Positions 1 through 8,614 of a stretch of DNA of 64,000 nt are shown here, piece after piece. Numbering within the stretch: position 1 is the stretch's first letter; each line of letters begins with the position of its first letter. The stretch comes from Ruminococcus flavefaciens (GTDB taxonomy: Bacteria; Bacillota; Clostridia; Oscillospirales; Ruminococcaceae): positions 1 to 64,000 of the forward strand of contig SFMO01000167.1 in NCBI GenBank assembly GCA_004554385.1. Reading direction: 5' to 3'. The notes below the pieces were generated by a model, which was given only the letters and a program-made list of their open reading frames with translations, had not been told where the DNA came from and did no database searches. A program made the position numbers and the translations under genes.

Positions 1-6
1 TCAGAC

Positions 7-35
7 AAAAAATACGGCAGGATAAACCTGCCGTA
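7..35 (-). terminator. Terminator of the CotH-dockerin gene
   Basis: A perfect 9-bp inverted repeat (13-21 and 27-35) with a 5-base loop is followed, on the minus strand, by six T residues (7-12). It lies 23 bases beyond the stop codon of the CotH-dockerin gene, so it is the natural end of that transcript. Confidence 0.9.
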
Positions 36-57
36 CTTGTTATATATATATATCAGC

Positions 58-2694
58 TCATCTGATAAGCTCCCTGCGAAGACAAACAAGATCGAATATA
101 TCAGAGTTTTCATCCTCATTCATATCGGCAAGTCCGAACTGAGCTCTGCTGAAGCTCTCAGTACCGCTGATGTACCTGCTCATAAGGAGAAGATCAGCCA
201 CATTAACAGCTCCGTCCATATTCACATCGCCGCGGATATACTCTGCCTTTCTGAAGCTGCATACAAGAGTCACCGCCTTGTCAGCGGAAACGGTTATCGT
301 CTCAGAGTCAGAGCTGACTGCTCCCGACCATCCTGCGAAGACATATCCCCCGGCAGGTATTGCTGTGAGAGTTACCTTTTTGCCCTTTTCAAAAGAGCCT
401 GTCCAGACATTTCCCGAAAAATCACTTTCCACGGAATCCACTGAAAGCCTTCCCTTACCCTGTGCTGTAACAGTAATGGTAGCACCGTCCTTTGATATGC
501 CGAGATAATCCTGCATATCCTCCACAGCATACTCTGCACGTCTTTTGAAGAAGGTGCGCATTTTCTCCATTTCGCTGTGATAATAGCTTTTCTGCTGTGA
601 CAGGAACGTGTTATAGTCCGAATTCGGTCTTCCGCTGTTCCAGCGCCATGCAGTCAGTGTCATGTAGTCCATGAACCTGTTTTCCTCGTCATCAAGCTCC
701 GCAGTCATCTTACCGGGCTCAAACACAGAATAGGCATACGAACAGAATCTGTCCGCAAATCTCTGTCTGAAGTCTGGATACTGAAGGAGTCCTGTAAATA
801 TTGAGGTCGGCATATCTTTTTTAGCATTGTCCATTTTGCGGAAGCTGTCGTACTGATAGCCCTCGACTCCGCCGAAATTCTGATATGTCAGACCTACGGA
901 GTAGTCAAAATCAAAGGAGCCCATTCTCCACTTTCCGTCGCTGTAGGGATTGCCGTCAATGGCTTCGCCGCTGTTTTTCCACATGAGATAGTTGTGGTTA
1001 GGCCAGTCCCATGTAACAAGATAGAGTCCTGCGCAGTAGCAGTCTATAAGGCTATCTATGTCTATCTTTGAAGCCACATAGTTATAGTTCTCAGGAGAGG
1101 ACATGTCATGCTTCCGGCAGTATTCTCCCAAAAGCTTCAGCTCTGTCAGGTCATCGGCAGTGCCCTCTTCCACCTCTCCGTTCTTTATCATGGCAACGTT
1201 TTCCGCGGGAACACCGTAATTCGACTGTATATAGTAATCAGAGGACTTCTCAATGATCTCATACATTCCCCACAGCTCGCCGTCAATAAAGAGCATACAC
1301 CTGTCACTGTCATAGGTTGCAAGGTCGGGAATATCACGGAGAGATGAGTGCACCACACGCTCTCTCATTCTGTCCACCCAGCCGACTGCTCTCAGGCTGA
1401 ATGAATCATAACGATTTATGGTCTTTCCGTCAACAGCTGAACGATTGTCATCTATGAGTTTATAATCCAGCTTAGAATCGCCGTATTCGCTCCTTGCATA
1501 GATATTGAAGCTCTTGGTCTGGCTGTTCCTTGTGGAAGCGCCCTTTATACGTATTCCCATTTTCTGTGAAAAACCAAGCTCTCCGTTTCTGAAATAGATC
1601 AGATCAGCCTCTCTCTCCCACTCCTTGCCCTTTGAGAAGAAATTGGCAACATTATCGGTATCCCATTCACTTTTTCTCGGATCGTAGTCAGGGCTGCTCT
1701 TCCAGTCGAGGTACTGCTGACCTGCAACGTATATACCCTTATCCTTGTCAAAAAGGTTATCGGGGTCGGTCACAAGGGATACCACAGGTATATCGGAGTA
1801 ATATCTGAGCTTTTCATCGCTCATTATAAAATAGGTCTTTGTCACAACAGGGCTGAAAGTACCTTCCGCGGACTTTGAGACAGCCCTGACAACAGTTGCC
1901 TTGTCGAATTTCTCGGGATTGGCGTCATATCTCTGTTTCAGTGTTACAGAATACGGACTGTTGTCCTGATGCTGATATTTGCTGTAGACGTTCTCATCTA
2001 TGCTTCTGTCGTACATAGGCACGGCACCGCTGTAAACCTTTGCGGTTTCAGAGGTAACAGGGTCTGAACCGTCAAGGGTATAATAAACTGTATCCGATGA
2101 GGTCATTGTCAGCTCCTTAACATCGTTCACACTGTAGAAGCCTGATTCAAGGGAAAAAACAGGTGCCGCAGGTGCTGAACAGTTTAATGAAGCAGGCGTG
2201 GGAGACATAAGTGAATAGCCGTCGTCGGAAGAACGTCCATATGTCATATCCTCTGAAAGCGCAGGAACTGCAAGGCTTTGCAGTTCGGTGCCGTCCGGGG
2301 ACGAAAGTACAAGGGTCTCTCCCGATTTGCTGAGCCCGAAGCCTGTATTCAGCTCCTTAGTACTATCGGCGCTCTTATCTGCGATGATGAGCAGGTATTC
2401 ACCTTTTCCGATAACAGTCCCTGACGGAAATACGAACCTCATAGGCGTATCGGCACTGTCTGAAAGTCCGAAGCCTGACAGGTCGATGTCACTGTCTCCG
2501 CCGTTGAAAAGCTCGATCCAGTCCGTGGCTCTGCCGAGACTGTCCGTATAGCTTTCCTTGTTCTGAGTACAGACCTCGCTGATAACGAGTCCCTGAGAGC
2601 TCTGCTCCGCCATAGCAAATGGCACACCGCAGTGCATTGATGCCGCCGTAAGCACAGCTGCCGCAAAGCCCCCCAATCTTTTTATAAATTTCAT
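58..2694 (-). CDS. Secreted CotH-kinase protein with lamin-tail domain and C-terminal dockerin
   Basis: 878 residues. The start at 2694 is chosen over an upstream in-frame codon at 2772 because AGAGGGG precedes it and a signal peptide (about residues 1-30) begins there. In order: signal peptide; lamin-tail domain (about 36-170, starting LVISEVC); a chitobiase-type beta domain with the YYTLDGSDP motif; a CotH kinase domain (about 300-700, with GIRIKGASTRN and the FDFDYSVG metal-site-like motif); an InlB-like repeat ending GYVFAGWSG; and a type I dockerin with two calcium segments (GDVNMDGAVNVAD and ADMNEDENSDIFD). CotH proteins of Bacillus are atypical kinases that phosphorylate spore-coat proteins; dockerin-linked CotH proteins occur in ruminococci, role unknown. 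The dockerin predicts cellulosome attachment. Substrate is not visible from sequence. A paralogue without dockerin lies at 40816-42588. Confidence 0.88.
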   Translation of the reverse strand: MKFIKRLGGFAAAVLTAASMHCGVPFAMAEQSSQGLVISEVCTQNKESYTDSLGRATDWIELFNGGDSDIDLSGFGLSDSADTPMRFVFPSGTVIGKGEYLLIIADKSADSTKELNTGFGLSKSGETLVLSSPDGTELQSLAVPALSEDMTYGRSSDDGYSLMSPTPASLNCSAPAAPVFSLESGFYSVNDVKELTMTSSDTVYYTLDGSDPVTSETAKVYSGAVPMYDRSIDENVYSKYQHQDNSPYSVTLKQRYDANPEKFDKATVVRAVSKSAEGTFSPVVTKTYFIMSDEKLRYYSDIPVVSLVTDPDNLFDKDKGIYVAGQQYLDWKSSPDYDPRKSEWDTDNVANFFSKGKEWEREADLIYFRNGELGFSQKMGIRIKGASTRNSQTKSFNIYARSEYGDSKLDYKLIDDNRSAVDGKTINRYDSFSLRAVGWVDRMRERVVHSSLRDIPDLATYDSDRCMLFIDGELWGMYEIIEKSSDYYIQSNYGVPAENVAMIKNGEVEEGTADDLTELKLLGEYCRKHDMSSPENYNYVASKIDIDSLIDCYCAGLYLVTWDWPNHNYLMWKNSGEAIDGNPYSDGKWRMGSFDFDYSVGLTYQNFGGVEGYQYDSFRKMDNAKKDMPTSIFTGLLQYPDFRQRFADRFCSYAYSVFEPGKMTAELDDEENRFMDYMTLTAWRWNSGRPNSDYNTFLSQQKSYYHSEMEKMRTFFKRRAEYAVEDMQDYLGISKDGATITVTAQGKGRLSVDSVESDFSGNVWTGSFEKGKKVTLTAIPAGGYVFAGWSGAVSSDSETITVSADKAVTLVCSFRKAEYIRGDVNMDGAVNVADLLLMSRYISGTESFSRAQFGLADMNEDENSDIFDLVCLRRELIR

Positions 2695-2774
2695 AAAATA
2701 CCCCTCTCTGTATTTAATGATATGATTTGCCGATCTGCGTATCTGCAAGGGCAATAAACAAATGCTCTGCATTC

Positions 2775-2803
2775 ATTATATCATATCGCACACTGTAACT
2801 CAA
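2775..2803 (-). promoter_or_regulatory. Promoter of the CotH-dockerin gene
   Basis: On the minus strand TTGAGT (2798-2803) and TATAAT (2775-2780) are separated by exactly 17 bases, about 80 bases upstream of the start codon. This is a good vegetative sigma-A type promoter. Confidence 0.75.
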
Positions 2804-3020
2804 CAGATTTTGTATAAATTAGACAACTGAATTTTTGCCGTATTTTTTGGTAATGGTGTATAATCCCTTCATTGCTCCAAACTGTGAAATCTCCGAAAAA
2901 ACATATTTTGTGTGAATAAGTAAACTGAGTTATCATTTGTGGCTGATTTTATCGCTTATTAACAACTCATTTCCATCGCCGATACCTGCAATAAACACTC
3001 ATAATTTACAGTAAATTGCA
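2804..3020. other. AT-rich intergenic stretch
   Basis: Between the CotH promoter and the terminator of the GGDEF gene I see no open reading frame with a ribosome binding site. The only signal is an isolated plus-strand promoter-like pair, TTGCCG at 2835-2840 and TATAAT at 2859-2864 with an 18-base spacer, which faces into the antisense side of the GGDEF gene. Confidence 0.5.
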
Positions 3021-3061
3021 AAAACAGCGAAGTCTCCTGTTATCGGGAAGCTTCGCTGTTT
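3021..3061 (-). terminator. Terminator of the c-di-GMP operon
   Basis: An 11-bp perfect inverted repeat (3022-3032 and 3051-3061) with an 18-base loop sits just after the stop codon of the GGDEF gene. On the minus strand it ends in a short T run. Confidence 0.85.
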
Positions 3062-3069
3062 CTTAATAA

Positions 3070-4992
3070 CTATTGCTGTCTGGTCTTTCTGCCCGGCTTG
3101 GACATCTTCTGCTCGTACATTCTCTCATCGCTGATCTTGAGAAAATCCTCAATGCTTCCGTTTTTATCGGTCTCGCAAAGGTACGAACCATAGCTCAATT
3201 CTATCCTGTAGGGCTTGTCATGCTTTGCATTGTACTCATCACACAGCTGTACCAGACTTCTGTTGAAGCTGTCCAGCTTCTCCTGTGTATAGTCGGAGGC
3301 ATAAATGTAGAATTCATCGCCGCCTGCACGGCCTGCTATCTCACCTGAGCAGCAGCACTCCGCAATAATATTGGCAGTGTTTTTTATAGCCCAGTCTCCT
3401 TCATTGTGACCGTACACATCGTTGATATGCTTAAGTCCGTCCATGTCGATGACCATGGTGCAGACAATGCTTTTGCCCTTAAGGCTTTTTATCGCATTGG
3501 AAGAGAACTCATTGAAGCCCCTTCGGTTGAATATTCCCGTAAGCTCATCATGTATGCTCAGCTCTATCTGTTTTTCGTACAGAGCCTTCTGCTTTTCATA
3601 AAGCCTGTTGATATTGTCGTTCTTCCATAGACGTTCAAGAGTAACAGAAAGGTTCAGCAGGAAAATATTATAGAAGTCACTGAATATATCATCCTCTTTC
3701 ATCTCTATGAGCGCATATCCGAACATTCTCTCGGCACAGTATGAGCTCATCACATAATAGAAATGAGGGGTTTCTGGATCGGAGGAACGAGGTATATAAA
3801 ACCTTGATCTTTCGGCTCTGTCAGGCTTTACATATTCACTCTTTTTGTCTATCCATATTACGGGGCTGAAGTGATCGGAAGCCTTTTCAAAATCACTGGA
3901 ACAGGAATGTCTTCCTGCCTCATCTGTCTGCAAAAACAGAAAAAACGCTGAATAGTCGCCGAAATTAGTTGCACACTTCATAAATGCGTCCTCAAGCTGG
4001 TCAAGTCTCTCCACTTTGTTGAGCTTCAGCATGGCAGCTTCTGCGTCATTAAGGCAGTAGCCGAATATCCTCACATCATTGTAAATGTCCTCAAGATTAT
4101 TTGCCTCAGTCTCATAATCTACCACCTTACAGCCGCATGACTGCTCGTAAATAGTTCTCGGCGATACGAAAAAATCGGTATTGCCGCCGCATATGCTCTC
4201 CGGGGAGTCAAGGATAGACATTGCCTTTTCGGCAATATCCTCTCTTTCACGTGTAGCTGTTGTTATATGCGGTATGAACTGCTTGCCCTCTGTGGAGCCG
4301 TCAAAGCCCGACACAGCTATATCATCCGGGACCTTTATCCCTCTCAGCTTGAATGCAGATATAAGTGCGATCGCCATATAATCATTGGCACAGACTATGG
4401 ACTGTGGACGCTCGGGACGTGAGAGGAAAAAGTCCGCCGCCTCCTCGCCCTTGTGAAACCAGAAATCGCCCTCAAAAACTCCTGCTCCGTCCTCGGGAAG
4501 TCCCTTTTCTTTCATAACAGTCCGAAAAACCTGTAGTCTCAGCTGTGCATCGGGGTGAGTCAGGAATCCCGACATAAAGCCTATCCTTGTGTGCTTATGC
4601 ACATCGGTGAAGTGTTCAACAAGCTTTCTCATGCCCATTGCGTCCTCAAAATCAATATTGTAAAAGCCGTCAACATGAGTACTGATAGATACAACGGGAC
4701 ACTTTGCTGTCCTGAGCTTATTCTCCACCTTTTCTGCCATAGCCTCAACATTATAGCCCTCGCCGTCATAGATTATGCCGTCAAATTCGTCAAGGTCGAT
4801 GTAGTCGATTATATCAAGCTCACATTCGCCGAATTCTGTATTTTTTTCGCCTATCCTCCCGAGAGAATTGAAATAGACTATATTCATTCCCCTTTTCTTT
4901 GCCGCCCTGTTGAAGCGCTGACAAAGCCCCTGTCTATATCTGCTCGTTAACGAGCATCCAAAAAATGCGATCGTTCTGAGAGAATTTATCAT
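3070..4992 (-). CDS. LacI-type sensor GGDEF diguanylate cyclase
   Basis: About 640 residues from the ATG at 4992, which has GGAGG 11 bases upstream; an earlier in-frame ATG at 5022 overlaps the preceding gene by 4 bases and is the alternative. Residues about 1-285 are a LacI-family periplasmic-binding-like fold ending in the EQSCGC motif, without the usual helix-turn-helix. A linker domain follows (about 300-480), then a GGDEF domain with intact RAGGDEF (about 557-561) and DELTGIFNRRG. The inhibitory I-site position reads CSGE instead of RxxD, so product inhibition may be absent. No signal peptide or membrane segment: it should be cytoplasmic, making c-di-GMP under control of a small, probably sugar, ligand. 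It is the second gene after the EAL protein, which has the same sensor architecture. Confidence 0.88.
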   Translation of the reverse strand: MINSLRTIAFFGCSLTSRYRQGLCQRFNRAAKKRGMNIVYFNSLGRIGEKNTEFGECELDIIDYIDLDEFDGIIYDGEGYNVEAMAEKVENKLRTAKCPVVSISTHVDGFYNIDFEDAMGMRKLVEHFTDVHKHTRIGFMSGFLTHPDAQLRLQVFRTVMKEKGLPEDGAGVFEGDFWFHKGEEAADFFLSRPERPQSIVCANDYMAIALISAFKLRGIKVPDDIAVSGFDGSTEGKQFIPHITTATREREDIAEKAMSILDSPESICGGNTDFFVSPRTIYEQSCGCKVVDYETEANNLEDIYNDVRIFGYCLNDAEAAMLKLNKVERLDQLEDAFMKCATNFGDYSAFFLFLQTDEAGRHSCSSDFEKASDHFSPVIWIDKKSEYVKPDRAERSRFYIPRSSDPETPHFYYVMSSYCAERMFGYALIEMKEDDIFSDFYNIFLLNLSVTLERLWKNDNINRLYEKQKALYEKQIELSIHDELTGIFNRRGFNEFSSNAIKSLKGKSIVCTMVIDMDGLKHINDVYGHNEGDWAIKNTANIIAECCCSGEIAGRAGGDEFYIYASDYTQEKLDSFNRSLVQLCDEYNAKHDKPYRIELSYGSYLCETDKNGSIEDFLKISDERMYEQKMSKPGRKTRQQ

Positions 4993-5018
4993 GTTTCTTA
5001 GTACCTCCACTGACCTTA

Positions 5019-8000
5019 TCATGTATAATCATAAATGATAGGTCTTTCTGTCTCTGCATCGTTGATAATTATCCTTCTTCTGCCATTTACAATGCGAACT
5101 CTGTCACCAGCGGCAAGAGTATCCTTTCCTATGGCTGAATGAACAACAGCCTGTGTGTCAGAATTACGGAGCATAATATCGGTATTGGTGTCATATCCGC
5201 CGAAAAGCAGAGCCTTTTTGCCCGTACTCTCAAACTTCAGTGCGGAATCTGTGATATTCACATCCGAGCCGCCCTTCAGTGAGCCCAGAAGCGTCGATTC
5301 ATCAGCTGTAACATTGAATACTGCTCCGATGCGTCTGGTATTTATCTTGGTATTTTTGCCGTTTATAGAGCCTATTACGGAGATCATCGTTCCGAATCCG
5401 TAGAAGAACACTGAGCTCTGTTTTATTTCTATGACCGCATCGCTTTCAAGCGAGCCGATAAGCACTCCGGACGTTACGATATAATCCGCTTCGATATGGC
5501 TGGTATTTATGGAAAGCTCCACGCTGCCCGTAAGAGCACCTATGCCCACACATGCATCATTGTTCGACTTGATATTGTATTCGCCGCGGTTTATCCGTAT
5601 AATGCCGCCGAGCCCCGAGCCTACCGCCACACCTTTCTGACCGTGACAGCTGATATTGACTGCACCGTCCTGATCGAAAACAAGCTCGCCGTGACGGCTG
5701 TAGTGGTCGTTTCCGATACCATAGAATTCTGCGGCATTCAGTTCTATTTCAAGGTCTCCGTTTCCCTCAAGGGTAAGTCTTGATGATTCGGGGACCTGTA
5801 TTCCCGAGCCGAACAAGATATTCGTACCGCGGAGGACCACAGACGTATCCGAGCCTTCTCCCAACTCGATACACGGACGCTTTTTGATATTCGAGAAGTA
5901 TACGTCCTCAAGGGTTATACGTCCGCTGTAGCCCGATTCTATGCGAAGGTGTATATTTGTTTTCATGTGGGGGATACCTATGACGGATATATCCTTATAC
6001 ACCATTCCGTCGCTTCCCACCACGATGTCGCTGTACCCGTCCCTGACAAGCTGTGCAAGGAGTATACGGTTGGTCTTGCCTGCATAGTAGACCTTTTTCA
6101 TTTCGCCGTCGATGCGCTCCTGATAATACTGCTTTATCTCGCTTCTTCGCTTTTCATCGATGCGGCTTATGATCTCCGCCGACGGCACAGCCGTATAGAA
6201 GCCCTGTATAAGGTCTGCACCGAGATTTATGGCAACGTGAAGCTCATCGGAGGTCTCAACACCCTCTGCAAGAGCCATTATGTTGTTCTCATGGCAGAAA
6301 TCAATGATCTCACGGACAAAGTGCTGTTTTCTCGGCTGATCGTTTATATCACTTATAAGTGAATGGTCTATCTTCACATAATTCGGCATATATCTCAGCA
6401 GATTGCTCACATTTGAATAGCCTGTTCCGTAATCGTCAACTGCTATGTCGATATTGAACCTCTGATAGAACTGCTTCAGCTTCATAAGGTCTGTGTCGTT
6501 CAGTTCCGCCTCTTCCGTAAGCTCGATGACCACCTTTTCCGATATTTTTTCAAGATGAGCACTTATGTCGGACAGATCCCCGTCACCTACCATGACTCCG
6601 GGGATACTGTTTATGAACACCTTTGCATCACCGAATGACTCCTTGTTTTCGCTGACTATACTCAGAACATTCAGGAATGTTGAGCGCTCCACATCAAACA
6701 GTCTCTCCTGCATGGTCGCATATTTTATTATCGAAAGCGGAGATACCTTTGTCTCCGTCCTTGCACGCATAAGCGCCTCATAGGCGTATATGTCCCCGTT
6801 TTTGGCATTGATAATGGGCTGAAAATGGTAATCAAAGAGGTTTTCGTCGAGTATCCTTGTCACAAGGCTGTAGTCCTCTTTTTCCTTCTCGTCAAGGCTG
6901 TCATAGGCATATGAATATATGGCAAACTTGCTGTTGCGTATGCGCTCCAGTCTTTTCTGAGCGTCCTTAAGGGCGATATTACGCTTCAGCACCTCAAAGC
7001 CCCTGTTTACGGAGTCCATCCAGTGCCTGTAGACCTCGTCGTAGGAATCAAGCTGATCCTCATATCTCACAGCCGCATAGCCGTAGCAGTTTTCCCCGAA
7101 GAAAACAGGAGTGAATATATAAGCCGCAGGCTCCTCACGCTCAATATCAAGGTCGGGCAGCATTTCGGCGGTCCTGAACCTGCTCTCCAGTCCCGTCATA
7201 TTGTTTTTGTGATCGCTGTAGTACCTTATGGCATGGATCATTTCCTCATGGTATCCTCCGCATGACGTGCCGAAATAAGCTCCCGATGCTTCGGTCCTGC
7301 CGTCGAGGCACAAGTGGAATTCCCTGATGTCTCCAAGCTGATAGATATAGGAATATACCGAGTTGAGATACTCAGTGAGAGACACCTGATTTATAAGGTT
7401 TGACTCCATTGTATTGAATACCGAGTTAAAGCCCTCCTCGGAGATCTCTGTTCCCCATTTCTTTCGCTTTATCTGATACAGGGGCATATTCTCGTTATGA
7501 CATCCGCAGCTCTCACCGAAAATCAGCTCAGGCTCAAGTGAAAAAGCCTCAGGGACCTCTCCGTTTATCTTCTTAATAAGGAAATCAAAGGCGTATTCTC
7601 CGAAGTCCTTTGCAGGTATAAGTGCCGATGTAACAGTACAGGGGCTTGTCTGTCCCTCATAGGTGGAATCATAGCCCACAACAGCTATATCCTCGGGTAT
7701 CCTTATGCCTCTTGCCGTCAGTGCCTTGCAAAGTCCTATAGCCATCTGGTCATTGGCGCAGGCAACGGCATCAGGCAGCTTGTCTCCCTGGGAGAGAAGC
7801 TGCTCCGCATAGACCTCACCGCTCTGATACCAGTAATCACCATAGCTTATGCGATTTTCAGAAACAGTAAGACCTGCCCTTTCCATTGCATCGCGGTAAG
7901 CCTGAAGGCGCTCCTTGGAGTGCTTATGATTCTTTTTTCCCGTAACAAAGGCTATATCGCGGTATCCGTGGACCTCTATCAGATGGGTTATCAGGTCAAA

Positions 8001-8363
8001 TACTGCGGAATACCCGTCTATATAGATACTCGGGAAAAGATCGCTCTCCTTCTCTATGACAACGATAGGTCTGTGAAAGCTCTCCTTCAGTCTTTTCTCA
8101 AGTTCATGGGCTGCATTCTCAGTCTGGATACTGTCCTTAAGTATAACAGCACCGCTGAATTTATCAGGGTTCATCAGGTTGAATATTTCCGATTCGCCCT
8201 TTTCGTTTTCTGGGGTGTCCTGATACTTGCGGTACATTGAGAATATGCAGACATCATAATCGGCAGCAAGTGCCTTTTTATTGAAGCCGCTTATAAAACG
8301 GCTCTGATATGCTTCATCAGCCTGTCCTGCAAACAGTGCAAGTCTGCCTCTTGATCTTACCAT
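5019..8363 (-). CDS. LacI-type sensor EAL phosphodiesterase with C-terminal beta-solenoid
   Basis: 1,114 residues, ATG at 8363 preceded by AGGAAAGGA. Residues 1-290 form a LacI-type ligand-binding fold without a DNA-binding head, ending in GESCGC. Residues about 300-500 are a linker. An EAL domain follows at about 505-745 with all expected catalytic features: YEALMR (529-531 EAL), VFINS, ELTE, DDYGTGYS, VKID, AEGVET and LIQGFY. It is therefore predicted to hydrolyse c-di-GMP. Residues about 775-1114 are Gly/Ser/Asn-rich short repeats of beta-strand pattern (for example GVAVGSGLGG, VGIGALTGS, VLIGSLESD), resembling a right-handed beta-helix. There is no signal peptide or membrane segment. A beta-helix on a cytoplasmic c-di-GMP enzyme is unusual; its ligand cannot be read from sequence. 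First gene of an operon with the GGDEF protein. Confidence 0.87.
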   Translation of the reverse strand: MVRSRGRLALFAGQADEAYQSRFISGFNKKALAADYDVCIFSMYRKYQDTPENEKGESEIFNLMNPDKFSGAVILKDSIQTENAAHELEKRLKESFHRPIVVIEKESDLFPSIYIDGYSAVFDLITHLIEVHGYRDIAFVTGKKNHKHSKERLQAYRDAMERAGLTVSENRISYGDYWYQSGEVYAEQLLSQGDKLPDAVACANDQMAIGLCKALTARGIRIPEDIAVVGYDSTYEGQTSPCTVTSALIPAKDFGEYAFDFLIKKINGEVPEAFSLEPELIFGESCGCHNENMPLYQIKRKKWGTEISEEGFNSVFNTMESNLINQVSLTEYLNSVYSYIYQLGDIREFHLCLDGRTEASGAYFGTSCGGYHEEMIHAIRYYSDHKNNMTGLESRFRTAEMLPDLDIEREEPAAYIFTPVFFGENCYGYAAVRYEDQLDSYDEVYRHWMDSVNRGFEVLKRNIALKDAQKRLERIRNSKFAIYSYAYDSLDEKEKEDYSLVTRILDENLFDYHFQPIINAKNGDIYAYEALMRARTETKVSPLSIIKYATMQERLFDVERSTFLNVLSIVSENKESFGDAKVFINSIPGVMVGDGDLSDISAHLEKISEKVVIELTEEAELNDTDLMKLKQFYQRFNIDIAVDDYGTGYSNVSNLLRYMPNYVKIDHSLISDINDQPRKQHFVREIIDFCHENNIMALAEGVETSDELHVAINLGADLIQGFYTAVPSAEIISRIDEKRRSEIKQYYQERIDGEMKKVYYAGKTNRILLAQLVRDGYSDIVVGSDGMVYKDISVIGIPHMKTNIHLRIESGYSGRITLEDVYFSNIKKRPCIELGEGSDTSVVLRGTNILFGSGIQVPESSRLTLEGNGDLEIELNAAEFYGIGNDHYSRHGELVFDQDGAVNISCHGQKGVAVGSGLGGIIRINRGEYNIKSNNDACVGIGALTGSVELSINTSHIEADYIVTSGVLIGSLESDAVIEIKQSSVFFYGFGTMISVIGSINGKNTKINTRRIGAVFNVTADESTLLGSLKGGSDVNITDSALKFESTGKKALLFGGYDTNTDIMLRNSDTQAVVHSAIGKDTLAAGDRVRIVNGRRRIIINDAETERPIIYDYT

Positions 8364-8494
8364 AGCAGTATTCCTTTCCTCAGCAGCATCTACAAACAGA
8401 AGCTCTATGCTTTAGCTATATTGCCGAAATAATAGTTGCCGTCTTTAAAAATCAGCAGTTATCCCATATTAATGATACGATAATATTCACTGTT

Positions 8495-8523
8495 ATTATA
8501 TCTTAAAAAATTACATAAAACAA
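8495..8523 (-). promoter_or_regulatory. Promoter of the EAL-GGDEF operon
   Basis: On the minus strand TTGTTT (8518-8523) and TATAAT (8495-8500) have a 17-base spacer, about 130 bases before the EAL start codon. No c-di-GMP riboswitch core was recognised in the leader. Confidence 0.7.
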
Positions 8524-8555
8524 TAGATAAAATGTAAAATATACGATACAAAAAC

Positions 8556-8585
8556 AGCTCCCGGAAACTTTCTCTTCCGGGAGCT
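8556..8585 (-). terminator. Terminator of the ligase-esterase operon
   Basis: An 11-bp perfect inverted repeat (8556-8566 and 8575-8585) with an 8-base loop is followed on the minus strand by a five-T run. It lies about 30 bases after the stop codon of the SGNH esterase gene. Confidence 0.88.
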
Positions 8586-8614
8586 TGTATTACATATAAA
8601 AACTGTAAGGCTTT

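Noticed and set aside
2835..2864. Plus-strand promoter-like pair (TTGCCG, 18 bases, TATAAT) facing antisense to the GGDEF gene
   Set aside because: AT-rich DNA gives such matches often and no plus-strand gene or terminator follows; kept only as a note.
8364..8494. Possible c-di-GMP riboswitch in the leader of the EAL-GGDEF operon
   Set aside because: No conserved core or paired stems of either known c-di-GMP riboswitch class could be recognised.
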